Notes: generated by a model not told the origin, from the sequence alone. DNA of 64,000 nucleotides from a bacterium (GCA_905221385.1 CAJNCV010000003.1:124001-188000), one strand, 5' to 3'. Positions 9,171 to 25,658 are shown, numbered from the stretch's first letter. Numbers and translations: made by a program.

Positions 9171-9218
9171 TTGACTTTGCCAGAAATTATGCTAGAATGA
9201 ATAGTGTAAACGATAACA
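9171..9218 (+). promoter_or_regulatory. fru operon promoter with overlapping cre-like site
   Basis: TTGACT (9171-9176) and TAGAAT (9193-9198) with a 16-base spacer. GTGTAAACGATAACA (9204-9218) lies over the expected transcription start and matches the CcpA cre consensus WTGNAANCGNWNNCW at all fixed positions except the first base. The site also reaches the ribosome-binding site AGGAGG (9218-9223). This fits catabolite repression of fructose uptake; FruR could bind the same area. Confidence 0.6.
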
Positions 9219-9230
9219 GGAGGTGATTTG

Positions 9231-9971
9231 ATGTTAAAAACTGAGCGGAAGCAACTGATTTTAGAGGAGTTAAATCAACATCATGTAGTTTCCCTAGAAA
9301 AATTGGTTAGTCTATTAGAAACATCAGAATCGACGGTACGAAGAGATTTGGACGAGTTGGAGGCGGAGAACAAGCTTCGCCGTGTACATGGAGGAGCAGA
9401 ATTGCCCCATTCCTTGCAGGAAGAAGAAACCATTCAAGAGAAATCTGTCAAAAACCTTCAAGAGAAGAAGCTACTGGCTCAGAAAGCAGCCTCTCTTATC
9501 AAGGAACAAGATGTTATCTTTATCGATGCTGGAACGACAACTGCTTTTTTAATCAAGGAATTGGTTAATAAGAATATCACAGTTGTGACCAACTCCATTC
9601 ATCATGCAGTTCAGTTGGTTGAAAAACAGATTCCTACTGTCATGGTTGGAGGAGGTGTCAAGATGGCAACAGATGCATGTATCGGGGGCGTTGCTCTTAA
9701 CCAAATCAATCAATTGCACTTTGACCGTGCCTTTATCGGGATGAATGGTGTGGACGATGGCTATTATACGACTCCTGACATGGAGGAGGGAGCTGTGAAA
9801 CGTGCCATTTTGGAGAATGCCAAACAAACCTATGTCTTGGTCGATTCGTCTAAGATTGGACAAACTAGCTTTGCCAAGGTCGCACCACTTAAACGCGCTA
9901 TTGTTATCACAAGTCAAGGGCATGAGCTCTTGCAGGCTATTAAGGAGAAAACGGAGGTAATAGAAGTATGA
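9231..9971 (+). CDS. fruR: DeoR-family fructose operon repressor FruR
   Basis: A 246-residue regulator with a DeoR-type helix-turn-helix at about 15-55 (SLEKLVSLLETSESTVRRDL) and a C-terminal DeoRC sugar-phosphate sensor that begins with DAGTTTAFL. I chose the ATG at 9231, 7 bases after AGGAGG; a TTG one codon earlier is too close. By family, fructose-1-phosphate is the likely effector that releases it from DNA. Its stop overlaps the fruK start by 4 bases, so it is the first gene of the operon it should control. Confidence 0.9.
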   Translation: MLKTERKQLILEELNQHHVVSLEKLVSLLETSESTVRRDLDELEAENKLRRVHGGAELPHSLQEEETIQEKSVKNLQEKKLLAQKAASLIKEQDVIFIDAGTTTAFLIKELVNKNITVVTNSIHHAVQLVEKQIPTVMVGGGVKMATDACIGGVALNQINQLHFDRAFIGMNGVDDGYYTTPDMEEGAVKRAILENAKQTYVLVDSSKIGQTSFAKVAPLKRAIVITSQGHELLQAIKEKTEVIEV

Positions 9972-10879
9972 TTTATACAGTCACACTCAATCCATCCATT
10001 GACTATATCGTGCGCTTGGACCAAGTCCAAGTCGGCAGTGTCAATCGTATGGACAGTGATGATAAGTTTGCTGGTGGGAAAGGAATCAATGTCAGTCGTG
10101 TTTTGAAACGCTTGGATATTCCTAATACTGCGACTGGATTTATCGGAGGCTTTACTGGTAAATTTATCACAGATACTCTGGCAGAGGAAGAAATCGAAAC
10201 ACGTTTTGTCCAAGTGGCAGAAGATACGCGTATCAATGTCAAGATTAAAGCAGACCAAGAAACAGAAATCAATGGAACGGGTCCAAATGTTGAACCAGCT
10301 CAGTTAGAAGAATTGAAAGCTATCTTATCTAGTTTGACTGCAGAAGACACGGTGGTATTTGCGGGTTCGAGTGCTAAGAACCTTGGAAATGTCATCTACA
10401 AGGACTTGATTGCCTTGACGCGCCAGACTGGTGCGCAAGTCGTTTGTGATTTTGAAGGACAGACCTTGATTGATAGTTTGGACTACCAGCCACTTTTGGT
10501 TAAACCAAACAATCACGAACTTGGAGCTATCTTTGGAGTAAAACTCGAAAGTTTAGATGAAATCGAGAAATATGCTCGAGAATTGCTGACTAAAGGTGCT
10601 CAAAACGTCATTATCTCTATGGCTGGGGACGGTGCCCTCCTTGTCACATCTGAAGGAGCTTACTTCGCTAAACCAATCAAAGGGACAGTAAAAAATTCAG
10701 TTGGTGCTGGTGACTCTATGGTTGCTGGGTTTACAGGTGAATTTGTCAAATCAACAGATGCAGTAGAAGCCTTCAAATGGGGAGTGGCTTGTGGAACGGC
10801 AACTACCTTTTCGGATGACTTGGCAACAGCGAAATTTATTAAAGAAACATATGAAAAAGTTGAGGTAGAAAAACGATGA
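9968..10879 (+). CDS. fruK: 1-phosphofructokinase FruK
   Basis: A 303-residue PfkB-family kinase that converts fructose-1-phosphate and ATP to fructose-1,6-bisphosphate. Signatures: GGKGINVSRVLKRL near residue 36 for substrate binding and GAGDSMVAGF near 250 with the catalytic aspartate. The start overlaps the end of fruR and the stop overlaps the start of fruA, each by ATGA, so the three genes are translationally coupled. The neighbouring PTS transporter supplies the substrate. Confidence 0.95.
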   Translation: MIYTVTLNPSIDYIVRLDQVQVGSVNRMDSDDKFAGGKGINVSRVLKRLDIPNTATGFIGGFTGKFITDTLAEEEIETRFVQVAEDTRINVKIKADQETEINGTGPNVEPAQLEELKAILSSLTAEDTVVFAGSSAKNLGNVIYKDLIALTRQTGAQVVCDFEGQTLIDSLDYQPLLVKPNNHELGAIFGVKLESLDEIEKYARELLTKGAQNVIISMAGDGALLVTSEGAYFAKPIKGTVKNSVGAGDSMVAGFTGEFVKSTDAVEAFKWGVACGTATTFSDDLATAKFIKETYEKVEVEKR

Positions 10880-12828
10880 AAATTCAAGACCTATTGAGAA
10901 AAGATGTCATGTTGCTGGATTTGCAGGCAACTGAAAAAACAGCTGTCATCGAAGAGATGATTAAAAGCCTAGTGGATCACGGTTATGTGACGGATTTTGA
11001 AACATTCAAAGAAGGCATTTTGGCGCGTGAAGCCTTGACTTCCACTGGTTTGGGTGACGGAATTGCTATGCCTCACAGCAAGAACTCTGCTGTCAAAGAA
11101 GCAACGGTTCTCTTTGCTAAGTCAAACAAGGGTGTTGACTACGAAAGCTTGGATGGGCAACCAACAGACCTATTCTTCATGATTGCTGCTCCAGAAGGCG
11201 CCAATGACACTCACTTGGCAGCCTTGGCAGAATTGTCTCAATACTTGATGAAAGACGGCTTCGCTGACAAACTTCGCCAAGTAACATCAGCTGATCAAGT
11301 TATTGAACTATTTAACCAAGCTTCAGAAAAAGCTGAGGAACCTGTTCAAGCACCTGCCAATGAATCTGGTGACTTTATCGTAGCAGTTACAGCTTGTACG
11401 ACAGGTATTGCCCACACTTATATGGCCCAAGAAGCCCTTCAAAAAGTGGCTGCTGAAATGGGTGTTGGTATCAAGGTTGAAACAAACGGAGCTAGCGGTG
11501 TTGGGAACCAACTAACTGCAGAGGACATCCGCAAGGCTAAAGCTGTTATCATCGCAGCAGACAAGGCAGTTGAGATGGATCGTTTTGATGGCAAACCTTT
11601 AGTTAACCGTCCAGTTGCAGATGGTATCCGTAAGACTGAAGAATTGATCAACTTGGCTCTTTCAGGAGATGCTGAAGTCTACCGTGCTGCTAATGGAGCA
11701 AAAGCTGCAACCGCAAGCAATGAAAAACAAAGCCTTGGTGGTGCCTTCTACAAACACTTGATGAGTGGTGTATCTCAAATGTTGCCATTCGTTATCGGTG
11801 GTGGTATCATGATTGCCCTTGCTTTCTTGATCGACGGTGCTTTTGGTGTGCCACAGGATAGTCTTGGCAATCTCGGATCCTACCATGAACTAGCTTCTAT
11901 GTTCATGAAAATTGGTGGAGCAGCCTTTGGCTTGATGCTTCCAGTCTTTGCAGGTTATGTAGCTTACTCTATCGCTGAAAAACCAGGTTTGGTAGCTGGT
12001 TTCGTGGCTGGTGCTATTGCCAAAGAAGGTTTTGCCTTTGGTAAAATCCCTTATGCAGCTGGTGGTGAAGCAACTTCAACTCTTGCAGGTGTCTCATCTG
12101 GTTTCCTAGGTGCCCTTGTGGGTGGATTTATCGCAGGTGCCTTGGTTCTTGCTATCAAGAAATACGTTAAAGTTCCTCGTTCACTTGAAGGTGCTAAATC
12201 AATCCTTCTCTTGCCACTTCTTGGGACAATCTTGACAGGATTTGTCATGCTGGCTATCAACATTCCAATGGCAGAAATCAACACTGCGATGAATAACTTC
12301 CTTGGCGGTCTTGGTGGAGGTTCAGCTGTACTTCTTGGTATCGTTCTTGGTGGAATGATGGCTGTCGATATGGGTGGACCTGTCAATAAAGCAGCCTATG
12401 TCTTTGGTACAGGTACGCTTGCAGCGACTGTTTCTTCAGGTGGTTCTGTAGCCATGGCAGCAGTTATGGCGGGAGGAATGGTCCCACCACTTGCCATCTT
12501 TGTCGCAACTCTTCTTTTCAAAGATAAATTTACCAAAGAAGAACGTAACTCTGGTTTGACAAACATCATCATGGGCTTGTCATTTATCACCGAGGGAGCA
12601 ATTCCGTTTGGTGCCGCTGACCCAGCTCGTGCGATTCCAAGCTTTATCCTTGGTTCGGCAGTAGCAGGTGGACTCGTTGGTCTTGCAGGAATCAAACTAA
12701 TGGCGCCACACGGAGGAATCTTCGTCATCGCTCTTACTTCAAATGCCCTTCTCTACCTTGCCTTTGTCTTGGTTGGCGCAATTGTAAGTGGTGTGGTTTA
12801 TGGTTACCTACGCAAACCACAAGCATAA
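10876..12828 (+). CDS. fruA: PTS fructose transporter subunit EIIABC FruA
   Basis: A 650-residue fused PTS permease that imports fructose and phosphorylates it at C1. EIIA spans about 1-150 with the phospho-histidine H67 in AMPHSKN. EIIB spans about 165-265 with the phospho-cysteine C174 in TACTTGIAHTYMAQE. EIIC from about 290 has multiple membrane helices and the GGGIMIALAF and TEGAIPFGAADP segments typical of the fructose-mannitol family. It is the last gene of the fru operon and is followed by a terminator. Confidence 0.96.
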   Translation: MKIQDLLRKDVMLLDLQATEKTAVIEEMIKSLVDHGYVTDFETFKEGILAREALTSTGLGDGIAMPHSKNSAVKEATVLFAKSNKGVDYESLDGQPTDLFFMIAAPEGANDTHLAALAELSQYLMKDGFADKLRQVTSADQVIELFNQASEKAEEPVQAPANESGDFIVAVTACTTGIAHTYMAQEALQKVAAEMGVGIKVETNGASGVGNQLTAEDIRKAKAVIIAADKAVEMDRFDGKPLVNRPVADGIRKTEELINLALSGDAEVYRAANGAKAATASNEKQSLGGAFYKHLMSGVSQMLPFVIGGGIMIALAFLIDGAFGVPQDSLGNLGSYHELASMFMKIGGAAFGLMLPVFAGYVAYSIAEKPGLVAGFVAGAIAKEGFAFGKIPYAAGGEATSTLAGVSSGFLGALVGGFIAGALVLAIKKYVKVPRSLEGAKSILLLPLLGTILTGFVMLAINIPMAEINTAMNNFLGGLGGGSAVLLGIVLGGMMAVDMGGPVNKAAYVFGTGTLAATVSSGGSVAMAAVMAGGMVPPLAIFVATLLFKDKFTKEERNSGLTNIIMGLSFITEGAIPFGAADPARAIPSFILGSAVAGGLVGLAGIKLMAPHGGIFVIALTSNALLYLAFVLVGAIVSGVVYGYLRKPQA

Positions 12829-12843
12829 AAAAGTATCAGAATA

Positions 12844-12876
12844 GAAAGATTGTTACCATTTGGTGCAATCTTTTTC
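12844..12876 (+). terminator. Terminator after the fru operon
   Basis: GAAAGATTG and CAATCTTTTTC pair around a 13-base loop, followed by a T-rich tract. Confidence 0.8.
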
Positions 12877-12880
12877 TCTA

Positions 12881-12909
12881 TTCGAAATGGCTGTGAAATA
12901 TGTTATAAT
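12881..12909 (+). promoter_or_regulatory. Extended -10 promoter of ftsK, likely leaderless
   Basis: TTCGAA (12881-12886), 17 bases, then TATAAT (12904-12909) preceded by TGT, an extended -10. A start 6-7 bases downstream falls at 12916, the A of the ftsK ATG. No Shine-Dalgarno fits in between. Confidence 0.6.
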
Positions 12910-12915
12910 AGAAGA

Positions 12916-15222
12916 ATGGCAAACAAGAATACTACAAAAACAAGACGGAGACCGTCTAAAGCAGAACTCGAAAGAAAACAGGCTATCCAGAGGATGCTGA
13001 TTTCCTTAGGAATTGCCTTATTGTTGATTATTGCAGCCCTTAAACTCGGTGCAGCGGGTGTCACACTTTACAATCTCATTCGACTGGTGGTCGGAAGTTT
13101 GGCCTATGTGGCCATTGGTGCCCTTCTCATTTATCTTTTTCTATTTAAATGGATACGCAAGAAAGAGGGACTTCTGTCAGGATTTCTTTGTATCTTCGCT
13201 GGCTTGCTTTTGATTTTTGAGGCCTACTTGGTATGGAAATATGGCTTGGAGCAGTCAGTTCTAAAAGGGACCCTGTCTCAGGTTATGACGGACCTGACTG
13301 GTATCCGGGTGACTAGCTTCGCTGGTGGAGGCTTGCTTGGTGTTGGACTCTATATCCCCATAGCCTTTCTTTTTTCAAATATCGGCTCTTACTTTATTGG
13401 AGTACTCTTGATTCTAGTTGGGGCACTCTTGGTTAGTCCCTGGTCTATTTATGATGTTGCAGCCTTTATTGGAGCTCAGTTCAGATCCTTCATGGAAAAA
13501 CAGGAACAGAGAAAACAGGAACGCTTCATCAAGAGAGAGGAAGAGAAGGCTCGTCAAGAAGCTGAAGAAGCAGCTAGAATCAAGAGAGAACAAGAAGAAC
13601 AGGATGCATTACCGCTTCCTCCTGTAGATCCTGAAACGGGAGAAATCTTATCAGAGGTACCAGACTATGATTTCCCCCCAATTCCTGAGGAAGAATGGAT
13701 CGAACCGGAGATTATCCTCCCTCAAACTGATTTTGACGTTCCAGATGTGGAAGAAGACTTTGAGGATGAAGAGGTGCAGGTTGATTTTTCTGCTAAGGAA
13801 GCCCTCGAATACAAACTGCCAAGCTTGCAACTCTTTGCGCCAGATAAACCCAAAGATCAGTCCAAGGAAAAGAAGATTGTTCGAGAAAATATCAAAATCC
13901 TAGAAGAAACCTTTGCCAGCTTTGGTATCAAGGTGACGGTGGAACGGGCTGAAATCGGTCCATCTGTTACAAAATATGAAGTCAAGCCAGCAGTCGGTGT
14001 ACGGGTTAACCGCATTTCCAATCTGGCAGATGACTTAGCGCTAGCTCTGGCGGCCAAAGATGTTCGGATTGAGGCTCCGATTCCTGGTAAATCCTTAGTC
14101 GGGATTGAGGTTCCAAACTCTGAAATTGCGACCGTTTCCTTCCGAGAACTTTGGGAACAGTCTCAGACTAAACCAGAAAATCTCCTCGAAATTCCTCTAG
14201 GTAAGGCTGTCAATGGAACTGCTCGCACTTTTGACCTTTCCAAGATGCCCCACCTACTCGTTGCAGGTTCGACAGGATCAGGGAAATCAGTTGCAGTTAA
14301 CGGGATTATCGCTAGCATTCTGATGAAAGCAAGACCTGACCAGGTCAAGTTTATGATGGTGGATCCAAAGATGGTTGAGTTATCGGTTTACAACGATATT
14401 CCTCATCTCTTGATCCCAGTTGTGACCAATCCACGCAAGGCCAGCAAGGCCCTGCAAAAGGTTGTGGATGAGATGGAAAACCGTTATGAACTCTTCGCTA
14501 AGGTTGGTGTGCGAAATATCGCTGGCTACAATGCCAAGGTCGAGGAATTTAATAGCCAATCTGAGTATAAACAAGTACCCCTGCCTTTGATTGTTGTCAT
14601 TGTGGATGAGTTGGCAGACCTCATGATGGTGGCTAGCAAGGAAGTGGAAGATGCCATCATTCGTCTCGGACAGAAGGCGCGTGCCGCAGGGATTCACATG
14701 ATTCTCGCAACGCAACGTCCATCAGTCGATGTTATCTCTGGTCTTATCAAGGCCAATGTCCCCTCTCGTGTGGCTTTTGCAGTTTCATCAGGTACAGACT
14801 CACGAACCATCTTGGATGAAAATGGAGCAGAAAAATTGCTTGGTCGAGGAGACATGCTCTTTAAACCAATTGATGAAAATCATCCAGTCCGTTTGCAAGG
14901 ATCCTTTATCTCAGATGATGATGTTGAACGCATCGTAAACTTCATCAAGGCTCAGGCGGATGCGGACTACGATGAGAGTTTTGACCCAGGTGAGGTTTCT
15001 GAAAATGAAGGAGAATTTTCAGATGGTGAAGCTGGTGGTGATCCGCTTTTTGAAGAAGCTAAGGCTCTGGTTATCGAGACGCAGAAAGCCAGTGCTTCGA
15101 TGATTCAGCGTCGTTTGTCGGTTGGATTTAACCGTGCGACCCGCCTGATGGAAGAACTCGAAATGGCAGGTGTCATCGGTCCAGCTGAGGGAACCAAACC
15201 ACGAAAAGTATTGCAACAATAG
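12916..15222 (+). CDS. ftsK: DNA translocase FtsK (SpoIIIE family)
   Basis: A 768-residue septal DNA pump that clears chromosome ends from the division site. The start [15 protein letters not shown] was chosen by match to streptococcal FtsK; the frame is open further upstream but that part overlaps the promoter. The N-terminus has four membrane helices within about 15-200, then a charged acidic linker (about 200-300), then the RecA-like motor with Walker A GSTGSGKS (K457) and Walker [12 protein letters not shown], and a C-terminal gamma winged helix ([21 protein letters not shown]) for polar DNA recognition. It has no visible ribosome-binding site. Confidence 0.95.
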   Translation: MANKNTTKTRRRPSKAELERKQAIQRMLISLGIALLLIIAALKLGAAGVTLYNLIRLVVGSLAYVAIGALLIYLFLFKWIRKKEGLLSGFLCIFAGLLLIFEAYLVWKYGLEQSVLKGTLSQVMTDLTGIRVTSFAGGGLLGVGLYIPIAFLFSNIGSYFIGVLLILVGALLVSPWSIYDVAAFIGAQFRSFMEKQEQRKQERFIKREEEKARQEAEEAARIKREQEEQDALPLPPVDPETGEILSEVPDYDFPPIPEEEWIEPEIILPQTDFDVPDVEEDFEDEEVQVDFSAKEALEYKLPSLQLFAPDKPKDQSKEKKIVRENIKILEETFASFGIKVTVERAEIGPSVTKYEVKPAVGVRVNRISNLADDLALALAAKDVRIEAPIPGKSLVGIEVPNSEIATVSFRELWEQSQTKPENLLEIPLGKAVNGTARTFDLSKMPHLLVAGSTGSGKSVAVNGIIASILMKARPDQVKFMMVDPKMVELSVYNDIPHLLIPVVTNPRKASKALQKVVDEMENRYELFAKVGVRNIAGYNAKVEEFNSQSEYKQVPLPLIVVIVDELADLMMVASKEVEDAIIRLGQKARAAGIHMILATQRPSVDVISGLIKANVPSRVAFAVSSGTDSRTILDENGAEKLLGRGDMLFKPIDENHPVRLQGSFISDDDVERIVNFIKAQADADYDESFDPGEVSENEGEFSDGEAGGDPLFEEAKALVIETQKASASMIQRRLSVGFNRATRLMEELEMAGVIGPAEGTKPRKVLQQ

Positions 15223-15392
15223 AATGAACATGTATGGAACTTTCTCTTAAAAAGGAACTATTCTGGCTTCATTTTTGAGAGTTGGTTTCATTTTTATTTC
15301 TTTCCCGAACTCTTATTCAGCAGAGTTTGAAACTGGATTTAGATTTGCCTAATTTTTTGATTATACTTTTACTAATTTTACCTATTAAGCTA

Positions 15393-15421
15393 TTGATTTT
15401 TTAAGCTGTTTTTGATATATT
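15393..15421 (+). promoter_or_regulatory. Candidate promoter of the GH101 surface protein
   Basis: TTGATT (15393-15398) and TATATT (15416-15421) with a 17-base spacer, about 110 bases before the start codon. Confidence 0.4.
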
Positions 15422-15492
15422 AAATTGGAATAGAAAATATTTGTTTAGGAAGTAGTGTTTAAAAATGGAGGAGGTTATTTTTTTATAGAAAT

Positions 15493-15507
15493 ATGCAAAC
15501 GCTTACT
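15493..15507 (+). promoter_or_regulatory. CcpA cre site upstream of the GH101 gene
   Basis: ATGCAAACGCTTACT matches the cre consensus WTGNAANCGNWNNCW at every fixed position. It lies between the candidate promoter and the ribosome-binding site, a place where bound CcpA would block elongation. Confidence 0.7.
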
Positions 15508-15518
15508 TTCTGAGCTAG

Positions 15519-21899
<6,381 letters not shown>

Positions 21900-21981
21900 C
21901 TGATAGTATTCCTTTGGACAGATGATTTTTTAAAAATCTTTTATCCTAAATGACTATTAAAAAATCAGGAATATTTGATAT

Positions 21982-22044
21982 ACTCTCCCTATAGCGAACA
22001 GTGAAAAAATAAAAATTCACTAGAAACTATAGGGAGAGTTTTTA
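21982..22044 (+). terminator. Large hairpin terminator after the surface protein gene
   Basis: ACTCTCCCTATAG (21982-21994) pairs perfectly with CTATAGGGAGAGT (22027-22039), with an inner AGTGAA/TTCACT stem, and a T-run follows. The outer arm lies right beside the decayed transposase, so it might alternatively be an IS end. Confidence 0.65.
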
Positions 22045-22045
22045 T

Positions 22046-22590
22046 ATGTCAAAAAGAAGCCCAAAATCAGTGGAGGAAAAGTTAGAAGTTGTTCATCTCT
22101 ATCTGAACAAAGAAAATCAATAGCTGCTTTAACAAAAGTGTTTGGAGTGAATGACTCCACCATCAGATATATTGGATTCGTAAGTATCAAAAGGATGGTG
22201 TAGAAAGCCCCAAGGAAAGTTAGAGTTGGAAGAAATATAGTTCAGAGTCAAAGGAAAAGGTTGTAACAGATTATCTTATCTTACATTACAGTTTAGGATG
22301 TAAGGCTTATTTGAGAACTATCAAGGATTTTTATGATGGTTCTGTGATTAACTATCACATCAGTAAGCATAACGATACTCCCATAGTCATGGAAAACTTA
22401 AGAAGGATATGGAGATTAATCTAGGGGAGTCCCCGCTGATTCCTAGTGATTGTGGTGAACAGTATATCTCACGAGAATACCGCATGGTCCCCATTTGATA
22501 TCAGATGATACGCTCTATGTATAAGAGTTAGTAAATGTATTGATAATGCGCCGATTGAGAGCTTCATTGTCCACTTGACAGGGAGTAGTT
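22046..22590 (+). pseudogene. Decayed IS3-type transposase (orfA and orfB relics)
   Basis: Beginning at 22046 the frame reads MSKRSPKSVEEKLEVV, an IS3 orfA N-terminus, and stops after about 25 codons at TAG. Other frames then give SIAALTKVFGVNDSTIRY and KYQKDGVESPK. Further on, orfB pieces appear: YDGSVINYHISKHND, a degraded SDxGxQY motif (IPSDCGEQYIS) and CIDNAPIESF. Several stops and frameshifts make it an old relic. The rest of 21900-22703 shows no gene. Confidence 0.65.
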
Positions 22591-22668
22591 TGATCTAGAA
22601 TAGTGTCATTTTTTTATCTTATGGTAATATTTAAATAGTGTGTGAGTTTCATATTTTTCATAGATACG

Positions 22669-22693
22669 AAAAAACCAGCACTAGGCGCTGGTT
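22669..22693 (-). terminator. Terminator of the small membrane protein gene
   Basis: On the minus strand AACCAGC and GCTGGTT pair around a 7-base loop and are followed by a T-run. Confidence 0.75.
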
Positions 22694-22703
22694 GATGTCG
22701 AAT

Positions 22704-23120
22704 TTAGGAACCGTTATTACTTGCAGTTGTACCAGTCTCACTTGTTGGGGTATTTGGTGAGGAAGTATCTTTTTGTTCAATTTTGGATGAGCTGTCCTCC
22801 TTTATTTTCTCCTCTTTGCTACTAGAAGTAGAAGGCTGAGTTTCCTCTTTTTGCAGTGTGTCTTGGTTTGGAGTTTGCTTTTGCGTAGGGCTATTTGTAT
22901 CCTGAGGGGATTCTTTTTGAATTTCCTTGACAACAGTTGTTTGGGTCGTTGTCGGTTCTTTTTTGTTATTCTTGTTATTATCCATGGCGTTCATGATGGT
23001 GATAGTAGCGGTGATCAGACCAAGGATACTACCGATGGTAGCAATCGTTTTTTGAAAGACAGTAAATCCCTTTTTGATGTGTTCTGTTTTTGGTTTTGAA
23101 GTTCTACGATAGTTAGACAT
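22704..23120 (-). CDS. Small membrane protein with disordered Ser/Thr-rich tail
   Basis: A 138-residue protein. A basic N-terminus (about 1-22) precedes one transmembrane helix (about 24-46, FQKTIATIGSILGLITATITI). The rest is a low-complexity tail rich in Lys, Glu, Ser, Thr, Gln and Pro, likely outside the cell. There is no LPXTG motif. GGAGAG lies before the ATG and TATAAT (minus strand, 23145-23150) supplies a promoter. It is divergent from the cysteine desulfurase gene. Function unknown; similar small proteins are common in mitis-group streptococci. Confidence 0.75.
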   Translation of the reverse strand: MSNYRRTSKPKTEHIKKGFTVFQKTIATIGSILGLITATITIMNAMDNNKNNKKEPTTTQTTVVKEIQKESPQDTNSPTQKQTPNQDTLQKEETQPSTSSSKEEKIKEDSSSKIEQKDTSSPNTPTSETGTTASNNGS

Positions 23121-23196
23121 GATACTCTCCTTTGATTATGATTTATTATACCTCATTTCTTTAAAAAAATCTTAAAAAAAGAGAAACTTCCCTTTC

Positions 23197-23225
23197 TTGT
23201 CGCAGGTCTCTTTTCGTGATACAAT
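23197..23225 (+). promoter_or_regulatory. Promoter of the cysteine desulfurase-thiI operon
   Basis: TTGTCG (23197-23202) and TACAAT (23220-23225) with a 17-base spacer, 33 bases before the start codon. Confidence 0.6.
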
Positions 23226-23257
23226 AGAAGGAGTGATTTTAGAAAGCGTGAGAAAAC

Positions 23258-24400
23258 ATGATCTACTTTGATAATTCGGCAACGACCAAGCCTTATCCTG
23301 AAGCTCTTGAGACCTATATGCAGGTCGCTTCAAAAATTGTAGGAAATCCATCCAGTCTCCATCGTTTGGGAGATCAGGCAACACGAATTTTAGATGCTTC
23401 CCGTCAGCAAATTGCAGATTTAATTGGCAAGAAGAGTGATGAAATCTTCTTTACCTCTGGTGGTACAGAAGGGGATAACTGGATCATCAAGGGTGTGGCC
23501 ATTGAAAAAGCCCGGTTTGGCAAGCACATCATCGTATCAGCCATTGAGCATCCAGCAGTCAAGGAATCAGCCCTCTGGCTGAAGAATCAAGGTTTTGAGG
23601 TGGATATTGCCCCAGTTGATAGCAGAGGATTTGTGGATGTTGAGGCTCTAGGAGCTTTGATACGACCTGATACGACCCTCGTTTCGGTCATGGCTGTGAA
23701 CAATGAAATCGGCTCTATCCAGCCCATTGCGGCTATCTCAGAACTCTTGGCAGATAAGCCGACCATTTCCTTCCACGTTGATGCGGTTCAGGCACTCGCT
23801 AAGATTCCGACTGAAAAGTATCTGACAGATCGAGTGGATTTTGCGACCTTCTCGAGTCATAAATTTCATGGTGTCCGAGGTGTCGGCTTTGTCTATATCA
23901 AGTCTGGTAAGAAAATTACGCCTCTGTTGACTGGTGGTGGCCAAGAGCGCGATTATCGTTCAACAACTGAAAATGTGGCAGGGATTGCAGCAACAGCCAA
24001 GGCCCTCCGTTTGTCTATGGAAAAGTTAGATATCTTTACTAGTAAGACAGGGCAGATGACATCAGTCATTCGTCAAGCCCTTCTGGCTTATCCAGATATT
24101 TTTGTCTTTTCAGATGAGGAAGACTTTGCCCCTCATATCCTGACTTTTGGAATCAAGGGTGTTCGTGGTGAAGTCATCGTTCACGCCTTTGAAGATTATG
24201 ATATTTTTATTTCCACAACCTCTGCTTGTTCATCCAAGGCTGGAAAACCTGCGGGAACCTTGCTTGCTATGGGAGTGGACAAAGATAAGGCCCAGTCAGC
24301 TGTGCGTCTAAGCCTAGACTTGGAAAATGATATGAGTCAAGTCGAGCAGTTCTTGACCAAGCTAAAATTAATTTACAATCAAACTAGAAAAGTAAGATAG
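23258..24400 (+). CDS. Cysteine desulfurase (IscS/NifS family) paired with ThiI
   Basis: A 380-residue PLP enzyme that takes sulfur from cysteine and holds it as a persulfide. Signatures: N-terminal [13 protein letters not shown], the PLP lysine K202 in SSHKFHG and the catalytic cysteine C324 in [11 protein letters not shown]. It lies 8 bases before thiI, matching the NifZ-ThiI arrangement of Bacillus, so its main role is probably to deliver sulfur for tRNA 4-thiouridine rather than Fe-S cluster assembly. Confidence 0.93.
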   Translation: MIYFDNSATTKPYPEALETYMQVASKIVGNPSSLHRLGDQATRILDASRQQIADLIGKKSDEIFFTSGGTEGDNWIIKGVAIEKARFGKHIIVSAIEHPAVKESALWLKNQGFEVDIAPVDSRGFVDVEALGALIRPDTTLVSVMAVNNEIGSIQPIAAISELLADKPTISFHVDAVQALAKIPTEKYLTDRVDFATFSSHKFHGVRGVGFVYIKSGKKITPLLTGGGQERDYRSTTENVAGIAATAKALRLSMEKLDIFTSKTGQMTSVIRQALLAYPDIFVFSDEEDFAPHILTFGIKGVRGEVIVHAFEDYDIFISTTSACSSKAGKPAGTLLAMGVDKDKAQSAVRLSLDLENDMSQVEQFLTKLKLIYNQTRKVR

Positions 24401-24408
24401 GAGCATTC

Positions 24409-25623
24409 ATGCAGTATTCAGAAATTATGATCCGCTACGGAGAGTTGTCAACCAAGGGCAAAAACCGCATGCGTTTCATCAATAAGCTTCGCAATAACAT
24501 TTCGGACGTATTGTCTATTTATCCCCAAGTTAAGGTAACCGCAGATCGCGATCGTGCTCACGCTTACCTGAATGGGGCAGATTATGAACCAGTGGCAGAA
24601 TCTCTCAAGCAAGTTTTCGGGATTCAAAACTTTTCTCCAGTATATAAGGTTGAAAAATCCGTAGAAGTTCTTAAATCTGCTGTCCAAGAGATTATGAAAG
24701 ACATCTACAAGGAAGGTATGACCTTTAAAATCTCTAGTAAGCGTAGCGACCACAACTTTGAACTCGACAGTCGTGAACTCAATCAAACACTTGGTGGAGC
24801 TGTATTCGAAGTTATTCCAAATGTCCAAGCTCAAATGAAAAATCCTGATATCAATCTTCAGGTGGAGATTCGTGAGGAAGCGGCTTATCTTTCTTATGAA
24901 ACCATTCGTGGAGCAGGTGGCTTGCCTGTGGGAACTTCTGGTAAGGGCATGCTCATGTTATCAGGGGGGATTGATTCACCCGTGGCAGGTTATCTAGCCC
25001 TTAAACGTGGAGTAGATATTGAGGCCGTTCACTTTGCCAGCCCACCTTACACTAGTCCTGGTGCCCTTAAAAAAGCCCAAGATTTGACCCGTAAATTAAC
25101 CAAGTTTGGCGGCAATATCCAGTTTATTGAAGTGCCTTTCACAGAGATTCAAGAGGAAATCAAAGCCAAGGCGCCAGAAGCCTACCTCATGACTCTGACT
25201 CGTCGCTTTATGATGCGCATCACCGACCGTATCCGTGAGGTACGAAATGGTTTGGTTATCATCAATGGGGAAAGTCTTGGTCAAGTAGCCAGCCAGACCT
25301 TGGAAAGTATGCAGGCTATCAACGCTGTGACCAACACCCCTATCATCCGCCCTGTGGTTACTATGGACAAGTTGGAAATCATTGACATCGCTCAGGAAAT
25401 CGATACCTTTGACATTTCTATCCAACCGTTTGAGGACTGCTGTACCATTTTTGCACCTGATCGTCCTAAGACCAATCCTAAAATTAAGAATGCAGAGCAG
25501 TATGAAGCACGCATGGATGTTGAAGGCTTGGTTGAGCGAGCAGTGGCAGGAATCATGATTACTGAGATTACACCTCAAGCTAAAAAAGATGAAGTCGATA
25601 ACTTGATTGACAATCTCCTCTAA
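24409..25623 (+). CDS. thiI: tRNA uracil 4-sulfurtransferase ThiI
   Basis: A 404-residue enzyme that makes 4-thiouridine at position 8 of tRNA. The N-terminal ferredoxin-like and THUMP domains (about 1-165) bind tRNA; the PP-loop SGGIDSP starts at residue 185 and adenylates the uridine. There is no C-terminal rhodanese domain, the short form usual in Firmicutes; an adjacent cysteine pair C344-C345 (EDCCTIF) is present. The cysteine desulfurase directly upstream should be the sulfur donor. Confidence 0.96.
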   Translation: MQYSEIMIRYGELSTKGKNRMRFINKLRNNISDVLSIYPQVKVTADRDRAHAYLNGADYEPVAESLKQVFGIQNFSPVYKVEKSVEVLKSAVQEIMKDIYKEGMTFKISSKRSDHNFELDSRELNQTLGGAVFEVIPNVQAQMKNPDINLQVEIREEAAYLSYETIRGAGGLPVGTSGKGMLMLSGGIDSPVAGYLALKRGVDIEAVHFASPPYTSPGALKKAQDLTRKLTKFGGNIQFIEVPFTEIQEEIKAKAPEAYLMTLTRRFMMRITDRIREVRNGLVIINGESLGQVASQTLESMQAINAVTNTPIIRPVVTMDKLEIIDIAQEIDTFDISIQPFEDCCTIFAPDRPKTNPKIKNAEQYEARMDVEGLVERAVAGIMITEITPQAKKDEVDNLIDNLL

Positions 25624-25658
25624 TCAGAAAATCCATAAGAATTCACAAAAACAAATGA

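Noticed and set aside
12051..12728. Long minus-strand frames across fruA
   Set aside because: They are shadows of the well-supported fruA reading frame, with no ribosome-binding sites and unlikely Pro/Ala-rich composition.
12850..12915. N-terminal extension of FtsK
   Set aside because: The sequence is the fru terminator and the ftsK promoter; FtsK proteins of the group begin at MANKN.
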